From the NCBI RefSeq assembly GCF_018598225.1, contig NZ_JAHESF010000018.1:62001-126000 (forward strand): 64,000 nucleotides of DNA, in the 5' to 3' direction. Below are positions 25,451 to 34,401 of this stretch, in pieces. The DNA comes from Chryseosolibacter histidinae (lineage in GTDB: Bacteria > Bacteroidota > Bacteroidia > Cytophagales > Cyclobacteriaceae). The translations under genes were made by a program, and so were the position numbers. Numbering within the stretch: position 1 is the first letter of the stretch; each line of letters opens with the position of its first letter. The notes under the pieces are model-generated. The model was not told the DNA's origin, did no database searches, and saw only the letters and a list, made by a program, of their open reading frames with translations.

Positions 25451-26713
25451 TCAAGCAGTTTTCAATTTAAAAATATCGGTCCAGTTCCTCACCGTGGCGT
25501 TGTTCACCAGCGGCTTCGCCCAGATGCCGATGCTCAGGATATAACCCAGTGTAATAAAAAGTACAGTCATCGCCAGCTGCAGTCCCAGCCACTCGCCCAG
25601 CACACCGATCACCAGTGGCACCACGGCTCCTCCCGCAATGCCCGTGCACAGAATGCCCGAAAAAGTGCCGTGATGGTGTGGCACGGAATTCATGCCCAAC
25701 GAGAATACGATCGACCACATCACGGAAAGGAAGAGTCCCGTGAGCGGAAAGCAGACGAGCGCAATATTCACAGGACCGGTCAAAGCAAAGATGAGCGCTA
25801 CGATGGCACAGGCTGCAACCACGACAAGCACGCGGCGGCTATCGAACAGCTTGAGCACAAACAGTCCGAGGAAACATCCCACCGTGATCAGTCCCCAGAA
25901 ATAAGATATGGCTGTGGCGCCGGTTGTTGCCGGATCGGCGCCGTGATATACCTGGAGAAATTTCGACATCCAGTTGGCGATGCCCTGCTCGGTGCCTACG
26001 TATGCAAATATTCCGATGAAGTAGAGGGTCACGATCCTGTTGCCCAGCAACGCCTTGAAGCCCGCACTTGTATCGATCTTTTCCTCTGCCTTCAGCTCAA
26101 CCTTTGGAAATTTCACAAACAGGATCACCACCACCATCAGCAGCGCGGTAACGGCAAAGATCCAATACAACGAAACCCACTTCAGCTCCGGCGAAACAAT
26201 TCCATCGAAGAACCGGATCATGGGATGCGTGCTCCCTGAATGGATATTAGACACCATCACACTATAAAGCAACGGACTCAAAAATGACGCAAGCCCGAAG
26301 AACAGGTTCGCCAGCACCGAGTTGAAAGCAAAGTGCTCCTCTCCCCCAGCCTGCCGCAACAGTGGATTGATCACCACCTGCAGCATGGCCATACCGATGC
26401 CGATGGAGAACAACGAGATCAGTGCCACCTCGAACGTGGGGATCAGCGCAAACAACAACGCCGCCACGAACGCCAGGATGAAGCCGGCCAGGATCACTAC
26501 CTTCTCTGAATATTTCTCGATCAGGATCCCGGAAGGAATGGACATCACACCATAGGCAACAAAAAACGAAAAGGGCAGGAAACCCGCCAGCGCGATGCTC
26601 AGGTCGAAGCTCTCAATAATATCCGGCACCAGCGGCCCCAGAATATTGGTGAGAAAGGAGATCACCGAGAAGATGAGAAAGATGAGCAGAACGATCAGTG
26701 TGTTGGGCTTCAT
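25451..26713 (-). CDS. MFS transporter, sugar type
   Basis: The ATG at 26713 gives 420 residues beginning MKPNTLIVLLIFLIFSVISF; an in-frame extension upstream is translated from a family A repeat and is rejected. Twelve hydrophobic helices are visible, with the N-domain motif GILIEKYSEKVVILAG and a C-domain equivalent LKLFDSRRVLVVVA. It resembles the FucP/FHS-like sugar branch (MSIPSGILIEKYSEK, LSVMWSIVFSLGMNSVPHHHGTFSGIL). The substrate is probably a hexose, an amino sugar or a product of the lyase at 28100. It is first in a likely MFS-SSS-DUF3748 transcription unit. Confidence 0.85.
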   Translation of the reverse strand: MKPNTLIVLLIFLIFSVISFLTNILGPLVPDIIESFDLSIALAGFLPFSFFVAYGVMSIPSGILIEKYSEKVVILAGFILAFVAALLFALIPTFEVALISLFSIGIGMAMLQVVINPLLRQAGGEEHFAFNSVLANLFFGLASFLSPLLYSVMVSNIHSGSTHPMIRFFDGIVSPELKWVSLYWIFAVTALLMVVVILFVKFPKVELKAEEKIDTSAGFKALLGNRIVTLYFIGIFAYVGTEQGIANWMSKFLQVYHGADPATTGATAISYFWGLITVGCFLGLFVLKLFDSRRVLVVVAACAIVALIFALTGPVNIALVCFPLTGLFLSVMWSIVFSLGMNSVPHHHGTFSGILCTGIAGGAVVPLVIGVLGEWLGLQLAMTVLFITLGYILSIGIWAKPLVNNATVRNWTDIFKLKTA

Positions 26714-26748
26714 GGGCGGTTTAGATGTGAGATTGGAGATTAAGACAG

Positions 26749-26950
26749 AGTCCACAGTCCATGGTCGATGGTCCATAGCAGCGTATGTGATTGTCGAGGA
26801 TGCGGGTCATGGTATCGGTTTAAAGTTATGATAAGGTTAAGTTAAAATTAAGTGCGACAATTCACATTTAACGCTTTCGTGTGAGCAGAACACGTAAATT
26901 GCCCATAGCGTCACCGCCGTGGACTATCGACCATGGACTATGGACTGTCT
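26749..26950. repeat. Family A inverted repeat pair
   Basis: Left arm 26749-26778 (AGTCCACAGTCCATGGTCGA and on) and right arm 26918-26950 (GTGGACTATCGACCATGGAC and on) are inverted copies about 140 nt apart. The right arm encodes the last residues (QSIVHGR) and the TAG stop of the AraC-type gene. Confidence 0.75.
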
Positions 26951-27805
26951 GCTAAACGCCTTGGGTGACGTACCCATCACCTGTTTAAAAACTTTCGAAA
27001 AATGGTACTGATCAAAAAATCCCAGGGCATAGGCGATGGATTTAATGGTCTGGTTCCTGTGCTGAAGCAGCTGGCAGGCACGTTGTACTTTCATGGACGT
27101 ATAGAGGTTCAAAGGCGTTTGCATTGTTTTTTTCTTGAACAGGGCGCAATAGTGAGACACGGAGAGTCCCGCAACGCTGGCGAGCGCTTCGAGGGTAACG
27201 TGGCCGTGGATGTTGGCGCGCATGTATTCTATGCTCTGGATCACGCCGTCCTTCTTCGCATGTTTTTTGGCCGACAGCACCGTGAGGCGGAAGGAGCATA
27301 AAAAAGTGTAAAACCTGCTGTTGGCATACACGAGGTTCTCAACATTCTCCATCAGCTCGAGGTGGTGCAGAATATCATCGAACTGCGAGATCCTGCCTGC
27401 CAGGAATTTCGCCTTGCCCGGCGCATAACTATTTTTATACATCAGGTGTCCGGCTACCGCTGCCGCCTGAGCGCCTGAAAAATAGGCCCAGTAGATGCTC
27501 CACGGATCGTCTTCTGACGTACCCGAAACTGCCTGGAGAGATGCAGGCAAAACGAAAAAATCGTTCTCCGACACACGAAAGGTCTTCTTTTTTACGGTAT
27601 ACCAGCCTGTTCCTTTGGCCACATATACCAGCACATACGCTCCTGCTTCGGGGTAATTTTTCTTGATAGGCTGGAACGACGTGCTGGCCTGAAAACCGAT
27701 CTCCGTCACAAACAGGTTTTTACACAGCGGATGCTGTTTCATTTTCTTCCGGGTGCTTTGCGGAACAACACGGTAGCGATGAAATTCCGGATGCTCACTT
27801 TCCAT
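26924..27805 (-). CDS. AraC-family transcriptional regulator
   Basis: 293 residues. An N-terminal cupin-type sensor domain (about 20-160: YVLVYVAKGTGWYTVKKKTFRVSENDFFVLP, WSIYWAYFSGAQA) is followed by a tandem helix-turn-helix AraC domain (about 195-290: VTLEALASVAGLSVSHYCALFKKKTMQTPLNLY, IKSIAYALGFFDQYHFSKVFKQVMGTSPKAFSRQ). It probably senses a sugar and controls the MFS-SSS transporter unit next to it, or the divergent lyase gene at 28100. The final seven residues come from a family A repeat. Confidence 0.92.
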   Translation of the reverse strand: MESEHPEFHRYRVVPQSTRKKMKQHPLCKNLFVTEIGFQASTSFQPIKKNYPEAGAYVLVYVAKGTGWYTVKKKTFRVSENDFFVLPASLQAVSGTSEDDPWSIYWAYFSGAQAAAVAGHLMYKNSYAPGKAKFLAGRISQFDDILHHLELMENVENLVYANSRFYTFLCSFRLTVLSAKKHAKKDGVIQSIEYMRANIHGHVTLEALASVAGLSVSHYCALFKKKTMQTPLNLYTSMKVQRACQLLQHRNQTIKSIAYALGFFDQYHFSKVFKQVMGTSPKAFSRQSIVHGR

Positions 27806-27930
27806 GTTAAGAAAACGTTATGGGCATATTGCAATGTAAAAAAATCGCTAAGAAATAACACCAGAATTTTATACATCTTTTCAGTAATGCCCTCCATTGA
27901 TAGAATCCGGTGGGATGGAGAAATTGTGTG

Positions 27931-28062
27931 AGTAGTCCACAGTCCACGGACGACAGACCACAGACGCATGTGTTCAGAAAAAGTACGAAGTACAATATAC
28001 GAAGTACGATCGCTGACGTTCACACTGCCCGGCTGTGGACCGTGGACTGTCGACCGTGGACC
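27931..28062. repeat. Composite intergenic repeat: family A - family B - linker - family A inverted
   Basis: 27931-27967 is family A (AGTCCACAGTCCACGG). 27981-28010 is family B (AAGTACGAAGTACA). 28011-28027 is a linker GCTGACGTTCACACTGC. 28031-28062 is family A inverted (GGACCGTGGACTGTCGACCG). The B-linker-A order recurs at 50902-50985 with linker GCTGACGCTCACACTGC. It fills the divergent gap between the AraC gene and nanA. Confidence 0.75.
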
Positions 28063-28099
28063 TTTTCACTAAAACATATTTTCTAACACTAATTTCGTC

Positions 28100-29047
28100 A
28101 TGACTTCTTCTGTTGAAATCCTTACAGCGACATTTACGCCCATGCATTCCGATGGTTCTATAAACTATGACCGTATCGCCGATCTGTATCATCACTACAT
28201 TAAAAGTGGTGTACAGGGCGTTTTCCTCAATGGCACTACGGGCGAGTGCATGTCGCTTACCACCGAAGAAAGATTGAAGCTTGTTGAGGTGTGGACGGAT
28301 TGTCGCCGACAAAACAGCAATTCAACTTTCCGGATCTTTGTTCATGCTGGAAGTTGCAGCCTGTACGAAACCGCACAAATGGCCGAACACGCGCAGGCAC
28401 ACGGAGCCGATGGTATCGCCATGGTGGCAACATTTTATTTCCGGCCACAGACCCTGGAAGACCTGATCGAACAATGCGAATACGTGGCCGCGGCGGCACC
28501 CGCAACACCTTTCTATTATTACAATATTCCTTCGATGACCGGTGTGAATTTTCCACTCAACAAGATCATCGAGGCGGCATCCAAACGGATCCCGAATTTC
28601 GCAGGACTGAAAAACAGTTTCAACGACCTGGTCGACTACCAGGAATGCATCCACTATGCGAAAAAGAAACTCGCCATGTACTGGGGGACGGATGAGGTAT
28701 TTATGATGCTGTATGCTGCGGGAAACCGCCACTACGTTGGCAGCACCTACAATTATATGAGTGGCCTTTATTTTGACATGGTAGAAGCTTATCATGCAGG
28801 TGATCATGAGCGCACTGTTCAGCTGCAGCGTGAGGCAAGCACCATTTATAAAGTATTGCTGTCGAACAATGGCCTGATCGCGGGCAAGGAAGTGATGCGG
28901 TACCTGGGTATCGACTGCGGACCTGTGCGAAGACCGCTGAAAGCGATGAGCGCGGCAACCAGTGAGGCATTGCTCGCCAACCTGCAGCGCACAACGTTCT
29001 TCAGCTACACTTCGCCAAAACAAAAAATTGTAAGAACCCTACTATAA
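28100..29047 (+). CDS. nanA: N-acetylneuraminate lyase (DHDPS/NAL superfamily)
   Basis: 315-residue Class I aldolase. The carboxylate-binding loop GTTGE is at 45-49, catalytic Tyr141 is in YYYNIPSMTG, and the Schiff-base Lys171 is in NFAGLKNS. The downstream WGTDEVFMMLYAAGNRHYVGSTYN segment and the C-terminal GKEVMRYLGIDCGPVRRPL match the lyase branch rather than DapA. The loop reads GTTGE where known sialate lyases have GS(T/S)GE, so a related 2-keto acid sugar aldolase is possible. The reaction splits N-acetylneuraminate into N-acetylmannosamine and pyruvate in the cytoplasm. It is followed by a XylR-like regulator in the same direction. Confidence 0.8.
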   Translation: MTSSVEILTATFTPMHSDGSINYDRIADLYHHYIKSGVQGVFLNGTTGECMSLTTEERLKLVEVWTDCRRQNSNSTFRIFVHAGSCSLYETAQMAEHAQAHGADGIAMVATFYFRPQTLEDLIEQCEYVAAAAPATPFYYYNIPSMTGVNFPLNKIIEAASKRIPNFAGLKNSFNDLVDYQECIHYAKKKLAMYWGTDEVFMMLYAAGNRHYVGSTYNYMSGLYFDMVEAYHAGDHERTVQLQREASTIYKVLLSNNGLIAGKEVMRYLGIDCGPVRRPLKAMSAATSEALLANLQRTTFFSYTSPKQKIVRTLL

Positions 29048-29095
29048 TGCAATAAAACTATCCATCTTTCTCATTAACCTCAAACCCTTACTGTT

Positions 29096-30265
29096 ATGAT
29101 CAAGATCATTTTACTGAGCGACTTTTCGGAAGAGTACAGTAAAAACCTGCTCCGGGGAATTACGCGGTACTCGAAAGATCACGGTCCCTGGACATTCTGC
29201 CGGATGCCTGCCTATTACCGCGAAACGATCGGGATAGACGGCATCCTGGAGTGGGCCAAAGGCTGGGAAGCTGATGGCATCATCGGGCAGTTCCACAATG
29301 CCGAAGAAGCCTGGAAGTTCACACAAGCCAAAATGCCCGTGATCGCGCAGGACTTCAAAGAAAGATTTGAAGACATCCCCAACATCACCGGCGCCTATCA
29401 TGAAACGGGAAGGCTGGCGGCGGACTACTTTCTGAAAAAGGGATTCAAGAATTTTGCTTTTTACGGTCTTAAGAATACGGTCTGGTCACGTGAGCGTGCC
29501 GAAGGCTTTGAAGAAAGGGTGAACGAGGCCGGCTACAAAGTTGACTATTTCGAGCGCCAGCACTCGCGTTCGGAGGATCTTTATCATTACAAACCATCGG
29601 CGTTGACGCGCTGGCTCAAGTCGCTGCCGAAACCCATCGCGCTGATGGCCTGCGACGACAACCAGGCCTACCACGTGGCCGAAGCCAGCCGCCACTTCAA
29701 CATCCGCATACCGGAAGAGATCGCACTGCTGGGCGTTGACAACGACGAAATGCTCTGCGAGCTTTCGGACCCGCCCATCTCCAGCATCGGCCTCGACACC
29801 GAACGAAGCGGCTACGAAGCTGCCGCGCTCATGGAACAAATGATCGCACGCAAGCAAGGCACGTTCAAAGACGTGGTGGTAAAACCCACACAAGTGGTCA
29901 GTCGTATGTCGACAGATATCTTTGCCAGCACCGACAAGTACATCGTCAGCGCGCTGAAGTACATCCATGAAAACCTCGACAAGAATCTGAAAGTAGACCA
30001 GGTGCTGAAAGAAGTTCCGCTCTCCCGGAGATCGCTCGAAAAACGTTTTGTACAAATCACAGGATACCCGGTATACGAATACATTTACAACCAGCGGATC
30101 GAAAAATTCACACAAAAGCTGCTCGAGACCGACATGACCATCTTCGAGATCGCCCTCGACCTCGGCCTCAACGACAGCAAGAACATCGCCCGACAGTTTA
30201 AGCAGATCAAGGGATTAACACCGGTGGAGTATAGGAAGAAGTATGTTTTGAGTAACAGGGGGTGA
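29096..30265 (+). CDS. XylR-like regulator: LacI-type sensor domain with AraC helix-turn-helix
   Basis: 389 residues. Residues 1-270 form a periplasmic-binding-protein-like sugar sensor (IILLSDFSEEYSKNLLRGITRYSKDHG, GWEADGIIGQF, RLAADYFLKKGFKNFAFYG, GVDNDEMLCELSDPPISSIGLD). Residues 285-388 are an AraC-type DNA-binding domain (LKVDQVLKEVPLSRRSLEKRFVQITG, MTIFEIALDLGLNDSKNIARQFKQIKGLTPVEYRKKY). This is the XylR architecture. It lies 48 bp downstream of nanA and is likely to sense a related sugar and control this locus. Such regulators bind direct repeats spaced by two helical turns, the geometry of the operator-like sites at 45.8-47.0 kb. Confidence 0.9.
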   Translation: MIKIILLSDFSEEYSKNLLRGITRYSKDHGPWTFCRMPAYYRETIGIDGILEWAKGWEADGIIGQFHNAEEAWKFTQAKMPVIAQDFKERFEDIPNITGAYHETGRLAADYFLKKGFKNFAFYGLKNTVWSRERAEGFEERVNEAGYKVDYFERQHSRSEDLYHYKPSALTRWLKSLPKPIALMACDDNQAYHVAEASRHFNIRIPEEIALLGVDNDEMLCELSDPPISSIGLDTERSGYEAAALMEQMIARKQGTFKDVVVKPTQVVSRMSTDIFASTDKYIVSALKYIHENLDKNLKVDQVLKEVPLSRRSLEKRFVQITGYPVYEYIYNQRIEKFTQKLLETDMTIFEIALDLGLNDSKNIARQFKQIKGLTPVEYRKKYVLSNRG

Positions 30266-30269
30266 GAAG

Positions 30270-30416
30270 GGTTGCCAGTTGCCGGCTAGCCAGTTGCCGG
30301 TTAGACCGGTGCGAACTTTCACAGACAAGCTCCGATTTCGACTTGTGCGGAAGGCGATTGGGGTTACTTTACCGCACCAACTGGCAACCGGAAACTGGCA
30401 ACCAGTGCTAGCAACT
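30270..30416. repeat. Inverted pair of CAGTTGCCGG-word repeats (family C)
   Basis: The left arm 30270-30310 (GTTGCCAGTTGCCGG words) and right arm 30378-30416 (AACTGGCAACCGG, AACTGGCAACCAG) lie between convergent genes. The right arm overlaps the TAG stop of the aminotransferase gene at 30415. Same family as 556-732. Confidence 0.75.
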
Positions 30417-31626
30417 ATTTGGAAGCCTGATATATCTTCGCCACCGCCTCCGCGAAGCTGTCCATATCCTGGCGGGTTCCGAGCATGGCGTGCTGGAGGA
30501 TCCAGACGGCTTCTTCGGAGCAGGCACGTTCTGCTACGGGGCAGCGCACGTTGGTATAATCCACGTGGTCAGGAATGGCGTAGCAGAGAAAGTTTTTGTC
30601 GCGGAACAAAGGCTGCTCGTAGAGTGGCTTGGGATATCCCATGAAAGCAGGCACGCCTTCTGCGGCCAGCGCTTCCGCGAATTGTTTTTTGGAGAGGCCA
30701 CCGAACTGCGACTTGTCGTATTTGAAAATGAACAGGTGATGGGTGTGCGCGGTTTCGCCATGGCCCCGGGTGAGCGGCGTGATGCCAGGAATTGTGCTTA
30801 ACCGTGACGCCAGGTATTTTCCATTCTCGTCACGGGTGCGGGTCTGCTCATCGAGTCGTTTGAGCTGTTGCAACAGCAGTGCCGCCTGAAATTGTGTGAT
30901 GCGATAGTTGCAGCCCAGGTTGTGATGCTCATACCACTGCCCGCCTTTCACGCGGCCTACGTTGCGCAGAGAGTTCATCATGTCATACAACCGTTCGTCG
31001 TTGGTGACCACGATCCCGCCTTCACCTGCATTCAGGTTCTTCGACGACTGAAAGCTGAAACAACCGGCATGACCGATGCTGCCCAACTTCCGGTCTTTGT
31101 AGGCACCACCATGTGCGTGGGCGGCGTCTTCAATCACGGTCAGTTTAAACCTTTCGGCGATGGCCATGATGGCATCCATGTCACAGGCCTGCCCGGCAAA
31201 GTGCACAGGGATGATCGCTTTGGTGCGGGGTGTGATAGCCGCGGCTATCTTTGACGGATCGAGGTTATAGGTATCGGGATGGATATCGACAAATACGGGA
31301 ACACAGTTGCACTCCAGCACCGTAGACGCTGTAGCGATGAAGGTATAAGGCGGCACGATCACCTCGTCGCCAGGTCTTACGCCCGATGCGATCAAAGCCA
31401 ACCTGATGGCTACTGAGCCATTCACACAGGTAACGGCATACCTGCTGCCGCAATACGCAGCAAATTCTTTTTCGAATTGCTCCACATAACCTTTGCAATC
31501 CGGATTTGCCCATTGACCGCTTTTCGCGATGTCGGTCACGGCATTCACATCGCGTTCGTCAAATACGGGCCAGGCAAAATTCTTCTTCACCATTTTCGCT
31601 CCGCCGTTGATAGCCAGTTGTTTCAT
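30415..31626 (-). CDS. DegT/DnrJ/EryC1/StrS-family aminotransferase
   Basis: 403 residues with the PLP fold I. Asp167 in TVIEDAAHAHGG and the Schiff-base Lys196 in CFSFQSSKNLNAGEGG are in place, along with VPPYTFIATAS and GCNYRITQFQAALLLQQL. Family members transaminate nucleotide-linked keto sugars or act on free keto-cyclitols. The N-terminus MKQLAINGGAKMVKK resembles the L-glutamine:scyllo-inosose aminotransferase-like subgroup. It is the last gene of the minus-strand block, 180 nt after the membrane protein gene, and might process a sugar released by the hydrolases upstream. Substrate unknown. Confidence 0.88.
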   Translation of the reverse strand: MKQLAINGGAKMVKKNFAWPVFDERDVNAVTDIAKSGQWANPDCKGYVEQFEKEFAAYCGSRYAVTCVNGSVAIRLALIASGVRPGDEVIVPPYTFIATASTVLECNCVPVFVDIHPDTYNLDPSKIAAAITPRTKAIIPVHFAGQACDMDAIMAIAERFKLTVIEDAAHAHGGAYKDRKLGSIGHAGCFSFQSSKNLNAGEGGIVVTNDERLYDMMNSLRNVGRVKGGQWYEHHNLGCNYRITQFQAALLLQQLKRLDEQTRTRDENGKYLASRLSTIPGITPLTRGHGETAHTHHLFIFKYDKSQFGGLSKKQFAEALAAEGVPAFMGYPKPLYEQPLFRDKNFLCYAIPDHVDYTNVRCPVAERACSEEAVWILQHAMLGTRQDMDSFAEAVAKIYQASK

Positions 31627-31678
31627 CGATGGTCGTTTTAACCGTTTCGTTTTATTTAACTCCTTCGTTTTATTTTTA

Positions 31679-31774
31679 ACCCCTTTGAGGGTTAGTGGTT
31701 ATTTATTTAGATCGCTAATCGTTTAACTACAAGATATCATTTATACCTATCGTGTAAACCCTCAAAGGGTCGGG
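31679..31774. repeat. CCCTTTGAGGG hairpin pair (family J)
   Basis: ACCCCTTTGAGGGTTAG (31679-31695) and AAACCCTCAAAGGGTCGGG (31756-31774) each form a small hairpin and are inverted copies of one another. A related GAACCCTTTCAGGGTTC occurs at 39050-39066. The intervening bases are AT-rich. Confidence 0.65.
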
Positions 31775-31805
31775 ATGGGGTTAGGATTGAAGTTGATGGC
31801 GACGT

Positions 31806-33044
31806 TTACTTCGAAGAAATCGCCACCACCGCTAACAACACAAGGACGAGCATCACCAGCGCGGTGGCTGCAAACCACCTGCGCGCGTCGTCCTTTTGCG
31901 TCACAGTGTTCTCTTTCAATCGCGGTAGCATGTACAACACGATGGCGATGTTGACAAGATACAGGTACTGTTCCAGCGGATGCGTGTAAAGTCCCGTGAC
32001 CAGGAAGCTCAGGAAAGTGTAAAGCACCAGCGATAGCAAAAACATTTTTTTGATCGAGGTATGGTCGTAGCTGGCATGGTCACGCTTCGCTTTCAGATAA
32101 TACCGGTCAAAGATCACGGCTGCTACCACCAAAATGGAAGCAATGGCCATCAGCTTGATAGTAAGAACAGCTCCATCGCTGACACCGCCGCTGACTACAT
32201 TCCTGATCCGGTCTGTGACGAACGACTGGTCCCATACAATGAAGGGAATGAGCAACGCCACGATCAGGATCGGAAGCAGGTTTGCGTTTCCCGGCCGTCT
32301 TTCTTCTGAAGCGGGCCATGCTGAGATCAACGTGCCGTATGCCATTCCCAGTCCGCCGAAAAACCCGATGGCGTATTCCATCACATTCCAGAAGTTGAAC
32401 GGAATATGGAGCGCTGAGCCCAGCACCTGAAGGAAGTTACCGAATGCAAATCCAAAGCCGGCACCGATCGCTGACCAGGCCGCTACAGTCAAAGGTGGGC
32501 GTTGTTTATTGCGAACACAAAACCACGCCACAGCTATCGCAGCGCCGAGGCATGCAGCCCACATCTCCGAACGTGGTGGCGTCATGAACCATTCGAGCTG
32601 GTTGATGAGGAAGGCGTAGGTCAACAATCCGAACACGGTCATCTCTACGATCAGCGAGTGCCATTTGATACGGTTGCCGGGTGTATCCGCTAACGCGAGA
32701 CCAAAAAGGCCACCGCCCAGAAAACCATACAGCGCGCCGATGACGAACAGCATAGCCAGTCCGTAGTAGACGTTACCAAACTCGCCTCCCCGTCCGTAAC
32801 CTACCACCACACCGTAGCTGATCATTCCACCGATGCCCCAGCCGAAAGCTGCTGCGAGCGCGATGGTGAAAGCTTTGTTATACCAGTCGCTCCTTCTGGC
32901 TACCAGCAACACTGCGAGCGCACCGATAGCTCCGGCCCACGCAGCACCCTGCTCGTGACCGAACTTGCCACGTACAGCCCACGCGGTACCCAGGGAGAGG
33001 GCTACCGGCAAAGCAGATAGGAATAACCGCTTGTTCATGACCAT
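31806..33044 (-). CDS. Polytopic membrane protein of unknown function
   Basis: 412 residues from the ATG at 33044, or 410 from a second ATG at 33038. About 11-12 hydrophobic helices are visible, with Gly-rich motifs such as GWGIGGMISYGVVVGYGRGGEFGN, LYGFLGGGLFGLALADTPGNR and YAIGFFGGLGMAYGTLISAWPASEERRPG. Between helices lie charged loops with conserved-looking Arg/Glu residues. I do not recognise the family. It is 4 nt downstream of the sialidase-like gene and so is part of the PqaA-GDPD-GDPD-sialidase operon. A transport role for a released product is a reasonable guess, without direct support. Confidence 0.7.
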   Translation of the reverse strand: MVMNKRLFLSALPVALSLGTAWAVRGKFGHEQGAAWAGAIGALAVLLVARRSDWYNKAFTIALAAAFGWGIGGMISYGVVVGYGRGGEFGNVYYGLAMLFVIGALYGFLGGGLFGLALADTPGNRIKWHSLIVEMTVFGLLTYAFLINQLEWFMTPPRSEMWAACLGAAIAVAWFCVRNKQRPPLTVAAWSAIGAGFGFAFGNFLQVLGSALHIPFNFWNVMEYAIGFFGGLGMAYGTLISAWPASEERRPGNANLLPILIVALLIPFIVWDQSFVTDRIRNVVSGGVSDGAVLTIKLMAIASILVVAAVIFDRYYLKAKRDHASYDHTSIKKMFLLSLVLYTFLSFLVTGLYTHPLEQYLYLVNIAIVLYMLPRLKENTVTQKDDARRWFAATALVMLVLVLLAVVAISSK

Positions 33045-33048
33045 TGTT

Positions 33049-34401
33049 TTATTTATTCTGTTCCTCGCCCTGTCTTAACCACTCTCGCGAGAAGGAAACG
33101 TGCTTGATCGTTTTACCGGGCTTCACATCGTTACGGTGATAACTGTAGATGACGTGGATCCGTCCATCGGCGCCCAGGATCACCGAGGGATAGTGACTGG
33201 AAGTTGCCTGCGTTTCCCTCACGTCATGCTCGATGCTCTTCTTCCATTTCCAGGTTGCGCCTTCATCGTCAGAAAGCGCCACGGTCAGGTCATGCCTGCC
33301 TTTCTCTGTGTTGTTGAACGCCATCAGCCATGTGCCATCTTCCAGGGTTACGGCATCGAAGCCGGCGCCGGGGTTGGGCAGCACGTCGTCTTTTGCGATC
33401 GACCACGTTAATCCTCGGTCACTGGACTCGGTTCGTTGCATGCGCTGCGGCGGTGGACCATTGTCGCGCAGGTAAGCGACCAGTGTACAGTCTTTTTTCA
33501 TCACAATCGTCGGCTGGATACCGGCACCGCCCAACACAGGGTTGCTGTATTGCCAGGTAGCCCCTCCATCGTCAGACAACGCAAACAGGGAACAATCAAA
33601 ACCATCTGAGTACAACGGCACGATCATACGCCGCCCCACGAACACAGCCTTGTTCTTCGTCTGCCACCCTATGCGCCGCGTGAGTGGATAACCGAGGTCC
33701 GTGTTGCGCTCTTTGTCGCCTTCCTTGATACGGCCGCCACGGATCATGTTCTCTCCTTTCGAGAGGCTGTCCATTTTCATCTTATATTTCTCCCATTCGG
33801 CAAGCAAAGGCTTTTTAAGGCTGTCGGGGAGCTGTGGCAACAACGATGTTTTGAAATACGATTCGTAGGCGTTGAGCTGATCGGCGACCTGTTTCACAAA
33901 GCTGTCGCCGGGTTGAATGCCGCGTTCTGTTTTGTCACCTACTTTCACGAACAGCACATCCTGCCACGACCAAACCGGAGCACCTGCCGATGTATAACGT
34001 TCGCTGGTGCGATACATCGGAATTGAAGTCTCCCACTGGTTGGCCAGCACCGGATACCACATGAGCCAGAGCTTTTGCCGATCCATAAAAAGAATCGGAT
34101 TGATATCGGGGAAGCCCGGCACGTCAGCCATCACAAAAGTTTCTGACCAGGTGGTATCTCCCTTTGACAGGCGGGAGCCCATGATGCGTACATCGTCTGC
34201 CCATCGCTCACCCGAGCCCTGGAACCAGGCCGCCAGCAGATCGCCGTTAGGAAGCTCCACTACGGTTGAGCCGTGAACGTGCTCATCCTGTAAAGGAAAA
34301 ATGATCTCCGACTGGAAAGGAAGATCTGGAGCCGTTTCTTTTTTTTGTCCGCAGGCGACGACAATGAGTGCGATGAATAAGATCCAATACGTATGCTTCA
34401 T
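33049..34401 (-). CDS. BNR/sialidase-superfamily lipoprotein
   Basis: 450 residues with a lipoprotein signal (WILFIALIVVAC, lipidated Cys17). It is a six-bladed sialidase-type propeller with Asp-box motifs SDDGGATWQY, SSDRGLTWSI and SDDEGATWKW, and a first blade VVELPNGDLLAAWFQGSGERWADDV typical of the BNR_2 family. No clear FRIP motif is visible, so true sialidase activity is uncertain; related BNR proteins cut other glycans. Its ATG overlaps the preceding GDPD gene stop by 4 nt. It is probably anchored in the outer membrane or periplasm. Confidence 0.82.
   Translation of the reverse strand: MKHTYWILFIALIVVACGQKKETAPDLPFQSEIIFPLQDEHVHGSTVVELPNGDLLAAWFQGSGERWADDVRIMGSRLSKGDTTWSETFVMADVPGFPDINPILFMDRQKLWLMWYPVLANQWETSIPMYRTSERYTSAGAPVWSWQDVLFVKVGDKTERGIQPGDSFVKQVADQLNAYESYFKTSLLPQLPDSLKKPLLAEWEKYKMKMDSLSKGENMIRGGRIKEGDKERNTDLGYPLTRRIGWQTKNKAVFVGRRMIVPLYSDGFDCSLFALSDDGGATWQYSNPVLGGAGIQPTIVMKKDCTLVAYLRDNGPPPQRMQRTESSDRGLTWSIAKDDVLPNPGAGFDAVTLEDGTWLMAFNNTEKGRHDLTVALSDDEGATWKWKKSIEHDVRETQATSSHYPSVILGADGRIHVIYSYHRNDVKPGKTIKHVSFSREWLRQGEEQNK

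Noticed and set aside
26714-26776. N-terminal extension of the MFS transporter
   Set aside because: The extra 21 codons come from a family A repeat; the ATG at 26713 directly precedes the first membrane helix.
28322-29023. Long minus-strand frame antisense to nanA
   Set aside because: nanA has catalytic Tyr and Lys and conserved C-terminal motifs; the antisense product matches no family.
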